Source of the DNA: Promethearchaeota archaeon
Lineage (GTDB): Archaea; Asgardarchaeota; Lokiarchaeia; Sigynarchaeales; SOKP01
Assembly (NCBI GenBank): GCA_014730295.1
Contig: WJIN01000250.1
Coordinates: forward strand, 1 to 56,584
Length of the DNA: 56,584 bases
Direction: 5' to 3'
The notes under the pieces were generated by a model. That model was not told the origin of the DNA. It saw only the letters and a program-made list of their open reading frames with translations, and searched no databases. This document shows positions 1 to 8,564 of the stretch, piece after piece. The translations under genes were made by a program, and so were the position numbers. Position 1 is the stretch's first letter, and each line of letters starts with the position of its first letter.

Positions 1-285
1 GTCTAAGATTTTGATGAGATGGGAAAACTCATAAGAGGAGGGTAATTTCAGCTCGAGATCTTTTATGGTTTGTGTGATTTCCGAAGAGAGTTCTTTGAGG
101 GCTTTAAATTTTAGTCGTAACTCGTTTGGCGAAGAATGGTTGATTTGTTTCTCCAGCTTCTTTAATTTATCCGCGAGCGTTTTTTTCTTCTTTCTTAATT
201 GAGAGATCTTATATAAAATATGCAATGGTTCGAATTCATTTTGCTTTTTCAATTGGTTAAGAGCTTCGACAACTTGCGAATACAT
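1..285 (-). CDS. Partial helical/coiled-coil protein (C-terminus outside window)
   Basis: An open frame of 95 codons runs from an ATG at 285 off the left edge of the window without a stop. The visible part is rich in Lys, Glu, Leu and Gln with heptad-like spacing (for example KKKKTLADKLKKLEKQ near residues 35-50), so a long charged helix or coiled coil is likely. No catalytic motif or membrane segment is visible. It is co-oriented with the oxidoreductase genes upstream, separated by about 155 AT-rich bases. I do not recognise the family. The reading frame is clean, but the function is unknown. Confidence 0.5.
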   Translation of the reverse strand, partial: MYSQVVEALNQLKKQNEFEPLHILYKISQLRKKKKTLADKLKKLEKQINHSSPNELRLKFKALKELSSEITQTIKDLELKLPSSYEFSHLIKILD

Positions 286-441
286 ACTTCTAAGGGTTTT
301 TTTTAATAGGGTAGCATCTGAATACTTAAAAATAAAAAAATTGCAAAAACCGAGGTTGCATTTTTTGTTTATAATATGAAATCTTATCACTAAAAAACTA
401 AAAAAAATATCAAAATATAAATAATTTAGGATTGGAGTATA

Positions 442-1671
442 TTACATATTAACTCCATATATTTTGTCTTTGGTTTCACGTACACCAAGATACATATAAA
501 GCTTGCCATTCATGTCGTTTACGCTCTCCATCTTTCGCTTTGCGATATCTAATTCATCTCTAGTCACATCACGTCCGCCTAACCCAACGATAAAACTTCT
601 GAATAAGGTTCCTAACGAATAGAGCGCCGATGCGATTGACATTGAAAACGGTGGCAACATTCCATTTAGCGAATCGGACTTTTCTAGGATGATTAATTTC
701 TCTAAGCCGTAGTCCTCAACGATTTTTCGCAATTTTTCATACGGAAATGGTCGGAATGCTCGAATCTTGATAAGTCCTACATCGGGATTTTTGGTCATCC
801 AACTGATTATATTTCCGCACATTGAGCCCATCGTTACAAACGCCATCTTCGAGGAATTATCCAAATTATAGGTTTCGATCAAATTATATTCCCTTCCAGT
901 GGCTTTTTCAAATCTATCAAACGCATCCTCCATAATACCCAATACGGGTTCTTTATCCACGTCAAGACTTTTACGGAATTCCATAAAATAACTGGGTGTA
1001 ACTATCCCGCCCCACGTACCGGGTTTTTTGGGAGTAATTCGATGTCGTGGTTTTTTAGGAGTTAATTTCCGCACTGTTTCATCCGGAATTAAGGTAACAT
1101 TTTGGACAGAATGAGAGATAATAAATCCATCATGAACAAACATGGTTGGAAACAATGAATCTTCAGAAATCATCACGGATAAAATCGCCGCATCATACGT
1201 CTCTTGTACATTTTCAGATACAATACAATTCCATCCGATTTCCGAATTAGTTTCTGTAAATTCCCATGTATTCCAAATCGATAAGTTAGGTGAGTTAAAT
1301 GCTCGCGCACTTATCATCATCGTCAAGGGTACTCTCCAACCGACTGCCATCGGAAGAGCTTCAGTCATCAATAAAAAGCCTTGGGATGCTGTTGCTGTGA
1401 AAGTCCGTGCTCCTGCTGCGCATGCCGCGGTAGAATAGCTCATCGCTGCCAATTCAGATTCAACATTAATGAATGCTGCTTCTAATCGCCCTTGATGGAC
1501 AACATCAGATAATCCTTCTACAGATTGGGTCTGGGGGGTAATAGGAAATGCACAGACTACATCGGGATCCGTTTGGGTGACCGCTCCCGCTACCGCGTAG
1601 TTCCCAATCATCGTGGTCTTAATCGGCTCTTTAATTTCCTTAAAAAATATCTTCATAGGTTCGATACTCAT
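442..1671 (-). CDS. porA: 2-oxoacid:ferredoxin oxidoreductase, alpha subunit (PorA-like)
   Basis: This subunit holds the pyrimidine-binding part of the thiamine diphosphate site in pyruvate (or related 2-oxoacid):ferredoxin oxidoreductase, which oxidatively decarboxylates 2-oxoacids to acyl-CoA and reduced ferredoxin. The 409-residue length fits archaeal PorA. The N-terminal part has the family block GNYAVAGAV, then FPITPQTQSVEGLSD and the Glu-rich VESELAAMSYSTAACAAGAR stretch near residues 70-90. The ATG at 1671 lies 4 bases after the stop of the gamma-delta gene, so the two are one operon. No beta subunit follows; the next gene downstream is a coiled-coil protein. Pyruvate is the most likely substrate, but a 2-ketoisovalerate or other ketoacid enzyme cannot be excluded. 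Confidence 0.9.
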   Translation of the reverse strand: MSIEPMKIFFKEIKEPIKTTMIGNYAVAGAVTQTDPDVVCAFPITPQTQSVEGLSDVVHQGRLEAAFINVESELAAMSYSTAACAAGARTFTATASQGFLLMTEALPMAVGWRVPLTMMISARAFNSPNLSIWNTWEFTETNSEIGWNCIVSENVQETYDAAILSVMISEDSLFPTMFVHDGFIISHSVQNVTLIPDETVRKLTPKKPRHRITPKKPGTWGGIVTPSYFMEFRKSLDVDKEPVLGIMEDAFDRFEKATGREYNLIETYNLDNSSKMAFVTMGSMCGNIISWMTKNPDVGLIKIRAFRPFPYEKLRKIVEDYGLEKLIILEKSDSLNGMLPPFSMSIASALYSLGTLFRSFIVGLGGRDVTRDELDIAKRKMESVNDMNGKLYMYLGVRETKDKIYGVNM

Positions 1672-1674
1672 CTT

Positions 1675-2679
1675 TTAGCTTGCCTCCTTTGCTTCTTCTT
1701 CAGGCGCAGCACACGATGCTGGCCCTTGTTTTAATCTTTTTGAAATTGCATTTACGGGACAGACTTCTAAACAATTTTGACATGATTTACAGTGTTGTTT
1801 ATCAATCCCTACCATATGGTATTTACCGTCATCACCTTTCTCACGTAAAATCGCAAAATCAGGGCAAATAAACCAGCATTGGGCACAATCTGTACATGTT
1901 TCTTCATCCCAAATAATCTCATATTCCCCCCATGAGCCAGTATTGACTTGATCGCTGCCGACTTTTATAACACTTTCATCACAATACCACACTCCAGCTT
2001 TATCTACTTCAGTATAGCCTGGTAATCCTAACTCGACTTGCTGCCAATCGATTTTTGTATCCAACGTAAAGTCGATATCTTTCCCAATTTCATACACACA
2101 TGTCTCTTCAATGGCTTGTTCAATGGCTTCAATATTTTTTGCCGCGATGCTATCTTTAAACCGACGCATAACCGCTTCGGATAATTCTTCAAATGAAAAG
2201 AGATGGGAAACACGAACTAATGCCCCTAAAATGATGGTATTGGTAATATTTCGTCCTAAAACTTCCAGTGCGATTCGTGTTGCATCTATTGTCGCCACAT
2301 TTATATCCTCTCGCCCCGCAATATCTTGTATTTCTTTCTGGTTCATAGTTGTATTCACAATTAACCAACCGCCTTCAGGAACTCCTGCTGTTATATCCAC
2401 TTCGGTGAGAAGTGAAGGATCTAATACTGAGACGAAATGGGGTGCATATACTTGCTCATTAGAGCGGATAAGGTCGTCATTTAAGCTAAGTCGGACATAA
2501 CTTTCCGTTGGGCTACCCATCCGTTCTGCGCCAAATCTTGGTTGGCAGATACCGTATCCATAAAATGCTTCGACGCATAAATTTGATGCTGTAACACCGC
2601 CTTGACCGCCTCTCGCATGAAAACGTAAATTAACGCAATTTTCCTTTAAAATTTCTTTCATTTCATTTCTATCGTACAT
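1675..2679 (-). CDS. porG: 2-oxoacid:ferredoxin oxidoreductase, fused gamma-delta subunit
   Basis: The N-terminal two thirds is the gamma domain, starting with FHARGGQGGVTASNL near residues 20-34, with the PRFGAERMGSP block typical of PorG. The C-terminal third is the delta ferredoxin domain, with two Cys-x2-Cys-x2-Cys-x3-Cys-Pro motifs (CTDCAQCWFICP and CKSCQNCLEVCP), so it should carry two [4Fe-4S] clusters. A gamma-delta fusion is known in several archaeal and bacterial enzymes. I chose the ATG at 2679; a GTG three codons upstream (2688) is possible. The gene is first in the operon with porA. Electrons would pass from the missing beta subunit through these clusters to ferredoxin. Confidence 0.9.
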   Translation of the reverse strand: MYDRNEMKEILKENCVNLRFHARGGQGGVTASNLCVEAFYGYGICQPRFGAERMGSPTESYVRLSLNDDLIRSNEQVYAPHFVSVLDPSLLTEVDITAGVPEGGWLIVNTTMNQKEIQDIAGREDINVATIDATRIALEVLGRNITNTIILGALVRVSHLFSFEELSEAVMRRFKDSIAAKNIEAIEQAIEETCVYEIGKDIDFTLDTKIDWQQVELGLPGYTEVDKAGVWYCDESVIKVGSDQVNTGSWGEYEIIWDEETCTDCAQCWFICPDFAILREKGDDGKYHMVGIDKQHCKSCQNCLEVCPVNAISKRLKQGPASCAAPEEEAKEAS

Positions 2680-2922
2680 AGTTATCACAAAAATTTTTAC
2701 TTCTGTTAAATTCGTTCTATATTGTAATATTTTGAAAAATTTAAAATTTGTATATTTTTTTCATTAATATTAAACAAATGTATAATCAATTACATAAAGG
2801 ATATTACAAAAAAAGCATTTTGTGTATGATTTTTTGAAAAAAGTAAGGAGATAGTTCCAGATTCCTGAACATATTTCAACATATAATACTATTTGATGGG
2901 GGTGAGCTAAAAATATTTTCAT

Positions 2923-3435
2923 CTATTTTTCTGAGGTATTTTCATTATCCACTGCTTTAACATAATCTGGTTTAAATGAAGTGCGTAGCATATTTGAATT
3001 CCCCGACGAGATGATTTTCCCATTCGTGTCATAAATCTCGGCTGTGGCGTGGAGGATATTTCTGCCTTCTCGTTTAATCTTCGCTATGACCTTTACCTTC
3101 TCCCCCACTTTAACCTTTCCCAAATAATCAACGTGAAAATCTATGGTAATTGGGAAACCTTCATAACCCAAGGTGGCAGTGGTCATTCCAATGGTATCGT
3201 CCATCATCCCGCACTGCATCCCTCCATGAAGGAGTCCTGTGGGGTTTGCCATCTCGGGTCTTACTTTAAATTCAATCTCAACTAACCCGCGTTCTGCGCG
3301 ACTGATTTGACCATTTAACCATTGAGAAAAAGGAGGTATAGATGGGAAATTCCCGATATTTTTCCCCTTAGCAGCATTAAAAAGTTTGATCACACGTTTG
3401 GATCTTTGGTTGATTTCTTGGTCCTTTTCCTCCAT
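2923..3435 (-). CDS. PaaI/YbgC-like hotdog-fold thioesterase
   Basis: A hotdog-fold protein of about 170 residues that probably hydrolyses acyl-CoA thioesters. The diagnostic block is NPTGLLHGGMQCGMMDD near residues 84-100, where the HGG segment and the acidic residue after it form the PaaI-type active site, followed by the central strand region ITIDFHVDYLG. The ATG at 3435 was preferred over a GTG four codons upstream. It stands alone between the por operon and a divergent propeller gene. The substrate is unknown; nearby acyl-CoA genes make a housekeeping role on stalled CoA esters plausible. Confidence 0.8.
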   Translation of the reverse strand: MEEKDQEINQRSKRVIKLFNAAKGKNIGNFPSIPPFSQWLNGQISRAERGLVEIEFKVRPEMANPTGLLHGGMQCGMMDDTIGMTTATLGYEGFPITIDFHVDYLGKVKVGEKVKVIAKIKREGRNILHATAEIYDTNGKIISSGNSNMLRTSFKPDYVKAVDNENTSEK

Positions 3436-3690
3436 AGGTAATCTCACTCTGATTCGAAATAATTGTTCATAGTAGTTTATGTTTACATTTCAAATATTTT
3501 GTTATAATTTATAAAATCCGAATAAGATAATGTGCGTGAAAAGAGTATAGCAACTTTGAAAAATTCTTATATTTAAGATTGATTCATTCACAAACTTTAT
3601 GAGTCATACTATTTACTTTTCATTACAAATAGGTATGGATTTACATATTTGGAAGATTTTTTATTTATTAGACCTTTTATTTTTTCAGAT

Positions 3691-5004
3691 ATGAACAAAA
3701 AAGCTTTAGTTGTTACTATTGTCGCAATAATAGTAATCGCGAGTGTGGTTGGGGTATTGCTTTTTATTGATTGGGATAATGGAAATACTATTTACCCCCA
3801 TTTTTTTCAGACCCAAGAGAATCAAATGTTCTATTATTCTTCTTTTGCTGTCGATGATGATGGAAATCTCTATATTGGAACGTCTCATAAACAATATTGG
3901 CAAATTGAAGGGGGGGAATGGTCGGAAAATTATTATCTCTATTCATTTTATTCAAACAACACTAAGAGATGGGAATTTGCTACTGACAATTCAGAGCTTA
4001 TTAAAGGAGGACCCGTAGTTCATCCAGATGGATTAATTATTTTTGTAACAGAAGCAATGAGTTCAATATATGATTCATTACCCAACGCAACATATAATAA
4101 GTTATATGCCTTAAATATGAATGATGGAACTCTAAATTGGACATCAGATCCTTTAACTGAAGATATCAATGATAGTCCATGGGGTCCAAATTGTCTGAAT
4201 CCTGCTATTGACTTGAATGGACATATATATTTTCAGAGCCAAGATAATGTCACTTCATTCTACAAAAACGGCACAATGAGATGGTACAATGATTCTTTAA
4301 CAGTCGCTTTTGATTCTGCCGGATCTCCATCCATTTTCAACGATACTGTTTACTTTCCGTCTGGTGGAGACAGTAAAATTTCAATCTCTGCCTTTTATAC
4401 GAATGGAACTTATAAATGGAAATACGAAATTAATTCTGACTGTTTCCGCTTTAATATGATCACGATTAATAATAATGGGTTAATATATGCCGGAACTGAC
4501 GGTAATGATTTCTATATTATTAATCCTGATGGAACTCTAAATAAGACATATACAATTCCAACCTCAAATGCAAAAGTGCGAGGAAATGTTGCAATAGATT
4601 CCGATGGAACCATTTTTCTTGGAACTAAAAATGATCAAAACTCTGAATTCTATGCTCTGGATACAAGTGGGACAGAAGTATCGGTTAAATGGAAATATAA
4701 TGAACCGCTTAAAGATGTATATTCTTCTCCCACCATCGCAAATGATAGTTCTGTATTTTTCGCTACTGAAGATCGTAAAGTGTTCCGTGTGAATAAACAA
4801 AATGGAAACTTAGTCAATAGTTATGAAGTAGAAAGAGATATAACATGGTGTTCGTGTACGTTCGATGACGATGGTACACTTTATATCGGTGATATGGGAG
4901 GCTATTTATATGCTATTGAACTTGGGAATATTGGATTGGAAGATACTCCGTGGCCTTGTTTAGGCGCTAGTTTTAAAAGAACCCGATACCAAAGTCCAGC
5001 ATAA
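3691..5004 (+). CDS. Membrane-anchored PQQ-like beta-propeller protein
   Basis: The protein starts with a short basic MNKK and one hydrophobic helix of about 20 residues (ALVVTIVAIIVIASVVGVLLF), with no lipobox Cys, so it is probably an N-terminally anchored extracytoplasmic protein. The rest, about residues 40-430, is a series of blade-like repeats with Asp/Asn-Gly turns such as DDDGNLYIGT, DLNGHIYFQS, NNNGLIYAGT, DSDGTIFLGT and DDDGTLYIGD, typical of PQQ-type quinoprotein-like propellers. Many Asn-x-Ser/Thr sequons suit a surface protein. The ATG at 3691 puts the membrane helix at the N-terminus; an in-frame ATG at 3649 would add 14 unlikely residues. No cofactor residues can be assigned, so binding or a structural surface role is more likely than catalysis. 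Confidence 0.8.
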   Translation: MNKKALVVTIVAIIVIASVVGVLLFIDWDNGNTIYPHFFQTQENQMFYYSSFAVDDDGNLYIGTSHKQYWQIEGGEWSENYYLYSFYSNNTKRWEFATDNSELIKGGPVVHPDGLIIFVTEAMSSIYDSLPNATYNKLYALNMNDGTLNWTSDPLTEDINDSPWGPNCLNPAIDLNGHIYFQSQDNVTSFYKNGTMRWYNDSLTVAFDSAGSPSIFNDTVYFPSGGDSKISISAFYTNGTYKWKYEINSDCFRFNMITINNNGLIYAGTDGNDFYIINPDGTLNKTYTIPTSNAKVRGNVAIDSDGTIFLGTKNDQNSEFYALDTSGTEVSVKWKYNEPLKDVYSSPTIANDSSVFFATEDRKVFRVNKQNGNLVNSYEVERDITWCSCTFDDDGTLYIGDMGGYLYAIELGNIGLEDTPWPCLGASFKRTRYQSPA

Positions 5005-5024
5005 CTATTTACAATTCTATAATA

Positions 5025-5040
5025 TTTTTTTTTATTTTTC
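5025..5040 (+). terminator. Poly-T tract after the propeller gene
   Basis: A run of nine T, one A and five T begins about 20 bases after the stop codon of the propeller gene, inside AT-rich DNA without a stem. Archaeal RNA polymerase terminates on such non-template T tracts. The position is right, but the AT background makes chance runs common. Confidence 0.4.
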
Positions 5041-5201
5041 TTATAATTCAACAAAATGATGATATATTTTACGTAAGTAATGATGTAAGAATTTCCGTAA
5101 AATATAAAGTATTTTTAGTGCTAAGAACAAATATTGTTTACAAATAATTATGGATAGTAAAAAAAAATAAAAGTGAAATAGATAAAACTAAAGTGAAGTA
5201 A

Positions 5202-6419
5202 ATGGAAGGACAAATTACATTTGAAGATTTAGAGTTAGAATTTGGATTTTCATGCATGCCCGAACGGTTGCACTATTTTAGTAAAGAGGAAAATGAATTT
5301 CGAATGGAAGTACGAGATTGGTGTAAGGAAAACGTCGCACCTGTCGTTGAAAAAATCGATAGAGAGAGGAACAAGAAGTTAGCAGTAGAAACATTACAAA
5401 AAATGCCCTATTTGGATATTATCATCCCTAAAGAGGCGGGTGGTCTTGGAAAAGGCATTTTATATCGAATTATTTTTGGAGAGGAATTAACCGCTTACAG
5501 CTATGCGTTGGCAAGTATATTTGGAGCCTCTTCATGCCTTTATGCGGGACCCATTATCGAATACGGAACGCCCGAACAAAAAAATAAATACCTCTCTGGT
5601 ATTGCGGACGGGACTAAACTCGGCGCGATAGGTATTACGGAGCCAACAGGAGGATCCGATGCGGTAGGCGGGATGAGGTTATCTGCGAAAAAAAAGGGAG
5701 AAAACTATGTATTAAATGGTGAAAAGTGTTTTATTACGAACGGAAGCTTTGCCGACTATATTTTACTCTATGGGATTACAAATGACCAAGTAAAACCTCA
5801 TCAAGGGATGACAGCCTTTATTTTCGAAACTGACACGCCAGGCTTCGAAGTGGTTAAAGATTACAAGCATATGGGACGTAGAGGGATGCCAAACTCCTAT
5901 TTAAAATTTAATAATTGCGAAGTTCCTGCCGAAAACGTGCTCTATCAAGAAAATGAAGGTTTAGAGGTTTTAATGTTCGGATTAGACGGAGAAAGAACCT
6001 TTACTGCGTCTCAATATCTCGGACTGGGAAGAAGCGCATTTGAGGTCGCATATAAGTATGCCAATAGGCGAGAGCAATTTAAAAAACCTTTATCTCGTTT
6101 TGAAGGGATTTCTTTTAAGATTAGCGAGATGTTTATGTCGATTGAATTAAATAGGATGGCTGTCACTCAAATAGCTAGAATGTTAGATGATGAGAAATAT
6201 TGTCGGGCTTCAGTCGCAGCAATAAAAGCTCGTCTAGCAGATGATACAGTCAAGATTACTCAAGAAGCAATCCAAGTCACTGGAGGAATAGGTTATTCTG
6301 AAGAATATCCATTAGAAAGATATTATCGTGATGCAAAAGTAGGACAAATATCGGCAGGTACCGCAGAAATTATGAGATATTTAATTTCAAGGGAATTGCC
6401 AAGGATGTGGGGGGAATAA
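5202..6419 (+). CDS. Acyl-CoA dehydrogenase, isovaleryl/long-chain active-site type
   Basis: A 405-residue FAD enzyme that dehydrogenates acyl-CoA to enoyl-CoA. It shows the family blocks GAIGITEPTGGSDA near residue 145, GEKCFITNG near residue 173, and the C-terminal QVTGGIGYSEEYPLERYYRDA. At the usual catalytic-Glu position near the C-terminus it has SAGTAEIMR, with Ala where medium-chain enzymes have Glu. Instead it has LDGER with Glu at residue 264, which matches the alternative base position of isovaleryl-CoA and long-chain dehydrogenases. It is first in a tightly spaced cassette with a crotonase (10 bases downstream) and a thiolase. The electron acceptor is unclear because no electron-transfer flavoprotein genes are in the window. 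A branched-chain substrate is a reasonable guess. Confidence 0.9.
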   Translation: MEGQITFEDLELEFGFSCMPERLHYFSKEENEFRMEVRDWCKENVAPVVEKIDRERNKKLAVETLQKMPYLDIIIPKEAGGLGKGILYRIIFGEELTAYSYALASIFGASSCLYAGPIIEYGTPEQKNKYLSGIADGTKLGAIGITEPTGGSDAVGGMRLSAKKKGENYVLNGEKCFITNGSFADYILLYGITNDQVKPHQGMTAFIFETDTPGFEVVKDYKHMGRRGMPNSYLKFNNCEVPAENVLYQENEGLEVLMFGLDGERTFTASQYLGLGRSAFEVAYKYANRREQFKKPLSRFEGISFKISEMFMSIELNRMAVTQIARMLDDEKYCRASVAAIKARLADDTVKITQEAIQVTGGIGYSEEYPLERYYRDAKVGQISAGTAEIMRYLISRELPRMWGE

Positions 6420-6431
6420 AGAGGTGATATG

Positions 6432-7223
6432 ATGAGCGAAAAATTAAACTTAATTAGCAAAGCAAATGTCGCAATTTTGAAGCTGAATGATCCAGAGAAC
6501 TATAATCCATTAAACAAAGAAATGGCAAAAAACTTGCTAAACAAGTTAGAATCCATCCGGGATAATAATGAAATCCGAGCAATAATTATTACAGGAACGG
6601 GTAATGCATTCTCGGCAGGTGGAGATATAAAAAAATTTAAAGAAAGTATTGAAAATAAAGACCCCGGGCAATTTATGGACGATCTAACAAAAGATTTGTA
6701 TAAAATCGCCGAACTTTTGCGTAAATATCCAAAACCAGTTATCGCAGCAGTTAATGGATGGGCGGTTGGAGCAGGGATGAATCTTGCGCTCTCGTGTGAT
6801 CTAATTATCGCTTCTAAAAATGCCAAATTTAGACAATCTTTTTGCAAACTCGCTTTAATCCCGGGGTTTGCTGGGACAATATTATTAAGTCGCCAACTTA
6901 CTTGGCAACAAGCAACGCAAATGGCTTTTTTTGGGGATACTTATACTGTAGATGAAATGAAAGATCTCGGGTTTATTAATGAAATTACTTCCGATGAAGA
7001 TTTGGAAGATGTTGCTTTGGAATGGGCAGAGCGTTTAGCAAATGGTCCTACATTAACCTACGCGAGAACAAAAAATTTGTTTTATGAGGCACTCCAAAAA
7101 CCCTTAAGTGAACATTTAGAATTCGAGAGGCAAATGCAGATTAAATCTGCCGAAACTAAAGATTTCAAGAATGGGGTGTATGCAATAATTGAAAAAAAAG
7201 AACCAGAATTTTCTGGAAAATAA
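6432..7223 (+). CDS. Enoyl-CoA hydratase/isomerase (crotonase) family, PaaG-like
   Basis: A crotonase-fold protein of about 263 residues. The first oxyanion-hole segment is GNAFSAGGDIKKF and the second is NGWAVGAGMNLALSCD. Classical enoyl-CoA hydratases have a Glu after GGC and a second Glu in PEI; here these are Asn (GAGMN) and Phe (RQSFC), so both catalytic Glu residues are absent. The GAGxNLALxCD and RQSF pattern is closer to the PaaG isomerase group, but the Asp that follows the Pro in that group is Gly here (LIPGFAGT). The start is ATG ATG at 6429/6432, with gaggtgat just upstream as a possible ribosome binding site. It sits between dehydrogenase and thiolase genes, so an isomerase or hydratase step in acyl-CoA breakdown is expected, but the exact reaction is open. 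Confidence 0.8.
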   Translation: MSEKLNLISKANVAILKLNDPENYNPLNKEMAKNLLNKLESIRDNNEIRAIIITGTGNAFSAGGDIKKFKESIENKDPGQFMDDLTKDLYKIAELLRKYPKPVIAAVNGWAVGAGMNLALSCDLIIASKNAKFRQSFCKLALIPGFAGTILLSRQLTWQQATQMAFFGDTYTVDEMKDLGFINEITSDEDLEDVALEWAERLANGPTLTYARTKNLFYEALQKPLSEHLEFERQMQIKSAETKDFKNGVYAIIEKKEPEFSGK

Positions 7224-7252
7224 ATTTATTTCCTACTTCAGGTGATAATCTC

Positions 7253-8458
7253 ATGCATGATGTTGTGATTATAGATTATTTGAGGACCCCCTTTTCCCGA
7301 AGTCGACCGAATCAACCACAAAAGGATGTATTTCATGAAATCTCTGCAGATCGATTGCTATCGGAAATCATAAAGGAATTAATAAATAGAGCAAAATTTT
7401 CACCTCATAATATAGATGAGATGATAATAGGATGTGCGAATCAAGTAAAGGAAAATTTTCTGTATGGGGGAAGGCAGCCCGTATTCTTAGCTAAACTACC
7501 TGAGACTATAGCGGCGATGGGAATAGATAGACAATGTGGATCGAGTATGTCCAGTATTCATATAGGCGCATTGGAAATAATGACGGGACATTCTGATATT
7601 GTACTGGCTTGTGGGATGGAGCACATGACCAGAATTCCCAGAGGTACAGATTTAACACTTAAACACACGGAATTATGCGATGAGGAGAAATATCCAGACC
7701 ATAGAAAGTATGACCTTAAGACGGGATTTTCCATGATACAAACCGCTCAAAAACTTTGGGAACAGAATTCTGATATTACTCGGGATGATATGGATAGATT
7801 TAGCCTTGACTCGCACGAGAAAGCAATAAAAGCCCGCAATGATGGGTTCTTTGATGAAGAAAACTTTCCTATTGAGGGAACCCTTCCCGATGGTACAAAG
7901 AAATATATACACTATGATCAGTCAATAAGGGAAGGATCTGACATGGACATTATGAGTAAGCTTCCGGTGGTTTCAAAAAGAATTAATAAAGATCCCCAAA
8001 TAACACCAGGAAATAGTTCACCCCTAAATTCCGGTGCAAGTGCTTGTGTTTTAATGTCTAAATCATTGACAGAGGATTTAGGAATAAAACCCCTCGCAAA
8101 AATTATATCGATGGGGTGGGCGGGAGTTAATCCGGGGATTATGGGTTCTGGACCCGTTCCCGCGAGTAAGAAAGCACTTTCAAAGGCGGGATTAAATGTG
8201 GAAGATATTGATTTTTGGGAAATAAATGAGGCTTTCGCAATTGTACCTTTATATGTGAGCAAAATTTTAGAGATAGACCCACAAAAGGTAAATATTAATG
8301 GTGGGGCAATCGCAATCGGACATCCCTTAGGTGCTACTGGGGCTAGGTTAGTCGGAACGCTTGCAAGAATTCTCCATCAAAAAAATGGTACTTATGGACT
8401 AGCAACAGCGTGTGTTGGTGGTGGGCAAGGTGTAGCAACAATTATAGAAAAAATCTAA
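7253..8458 (+). CDS. Acetyl-CoA acetyltransferase / 3-ketoacyl-CoA thiolase
   Basis: A 401-residue thiolase that cleaves 3-ketoacyl-CoA or condenses two acetyl-CoA. The nucleophilic Cys is residue 95 in DRQCGSSM. The later signatures are WEINEAFA near residue 320, NGGAIAIGHPLGATGAR with the active-site His near residue 355, and TACVGGGQG with the second Cys near residue 388. The length fits biosynthetic and degradative thiolases. It is the third gene of the acyl-CoA dehydrogenase cassette, 29 bases after the crotonase, with aggtgat upstream as a plausible ribosome binding site. It is not the archaeal HMG-CoA-linked thiolase type, which lacks this close similarity to bacterial thiolase II. Confidence 0.93.
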   Translation: MHDVVIIDYLRTPFSRSRPNQPQKDVFHEISADRLLSEIIKELINRAKFSPHNIDEMIIGCANQVKENFLYGGRQPVFLAKLPETIAAMGIDRQCGSSMSSIHIGALEIMTGHSDIVLACGMEHMTRIPRGTDLTLKHTELCDEEKYPDHRKYDLKTGFSMIQTAQKLWEQNSDITRDDMDRFSLDSHEKAIKARNDGFFDEENFPIEGTLPDGTKKYIHYDQSIREGSDMDIMSKLPVVSKRINKDPQITPGNSSPLNSGASACVLMSKSLTEDLGIKPLAKIISMGWAGVNPGIMGSGPVPASKKALSKAGLNVEDIDFWEINEAFAIVPLYVSKILEIDPQKVNINGGAIAIGHPLGATGARLVGTLARILHQKNGTYGLATACVGGGQGVATIIEKI

Positions 8459-8564
8459 TCAAACTTTTATTTATTCTTCCAAAATTGCTATTTATTCAAT
8501 CTCTCAAATCAAATAAGTGAATATAATGATAAATTTTTAATTTTTTCTAATATTATCCCGTTTG

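Noticed and set aside
1142..1438. Plus-strand frame of 98 codons inside porA
   Set aside because: It lies antisense to a strongly conserved coding region and has no recognisable motif.
3649..3690. Upstream ATG for the anchored propeller
   Set aside because: It would place 14 extra residues before the basic start and hydrophobic helix, which is unlikely for a membrane anchor.
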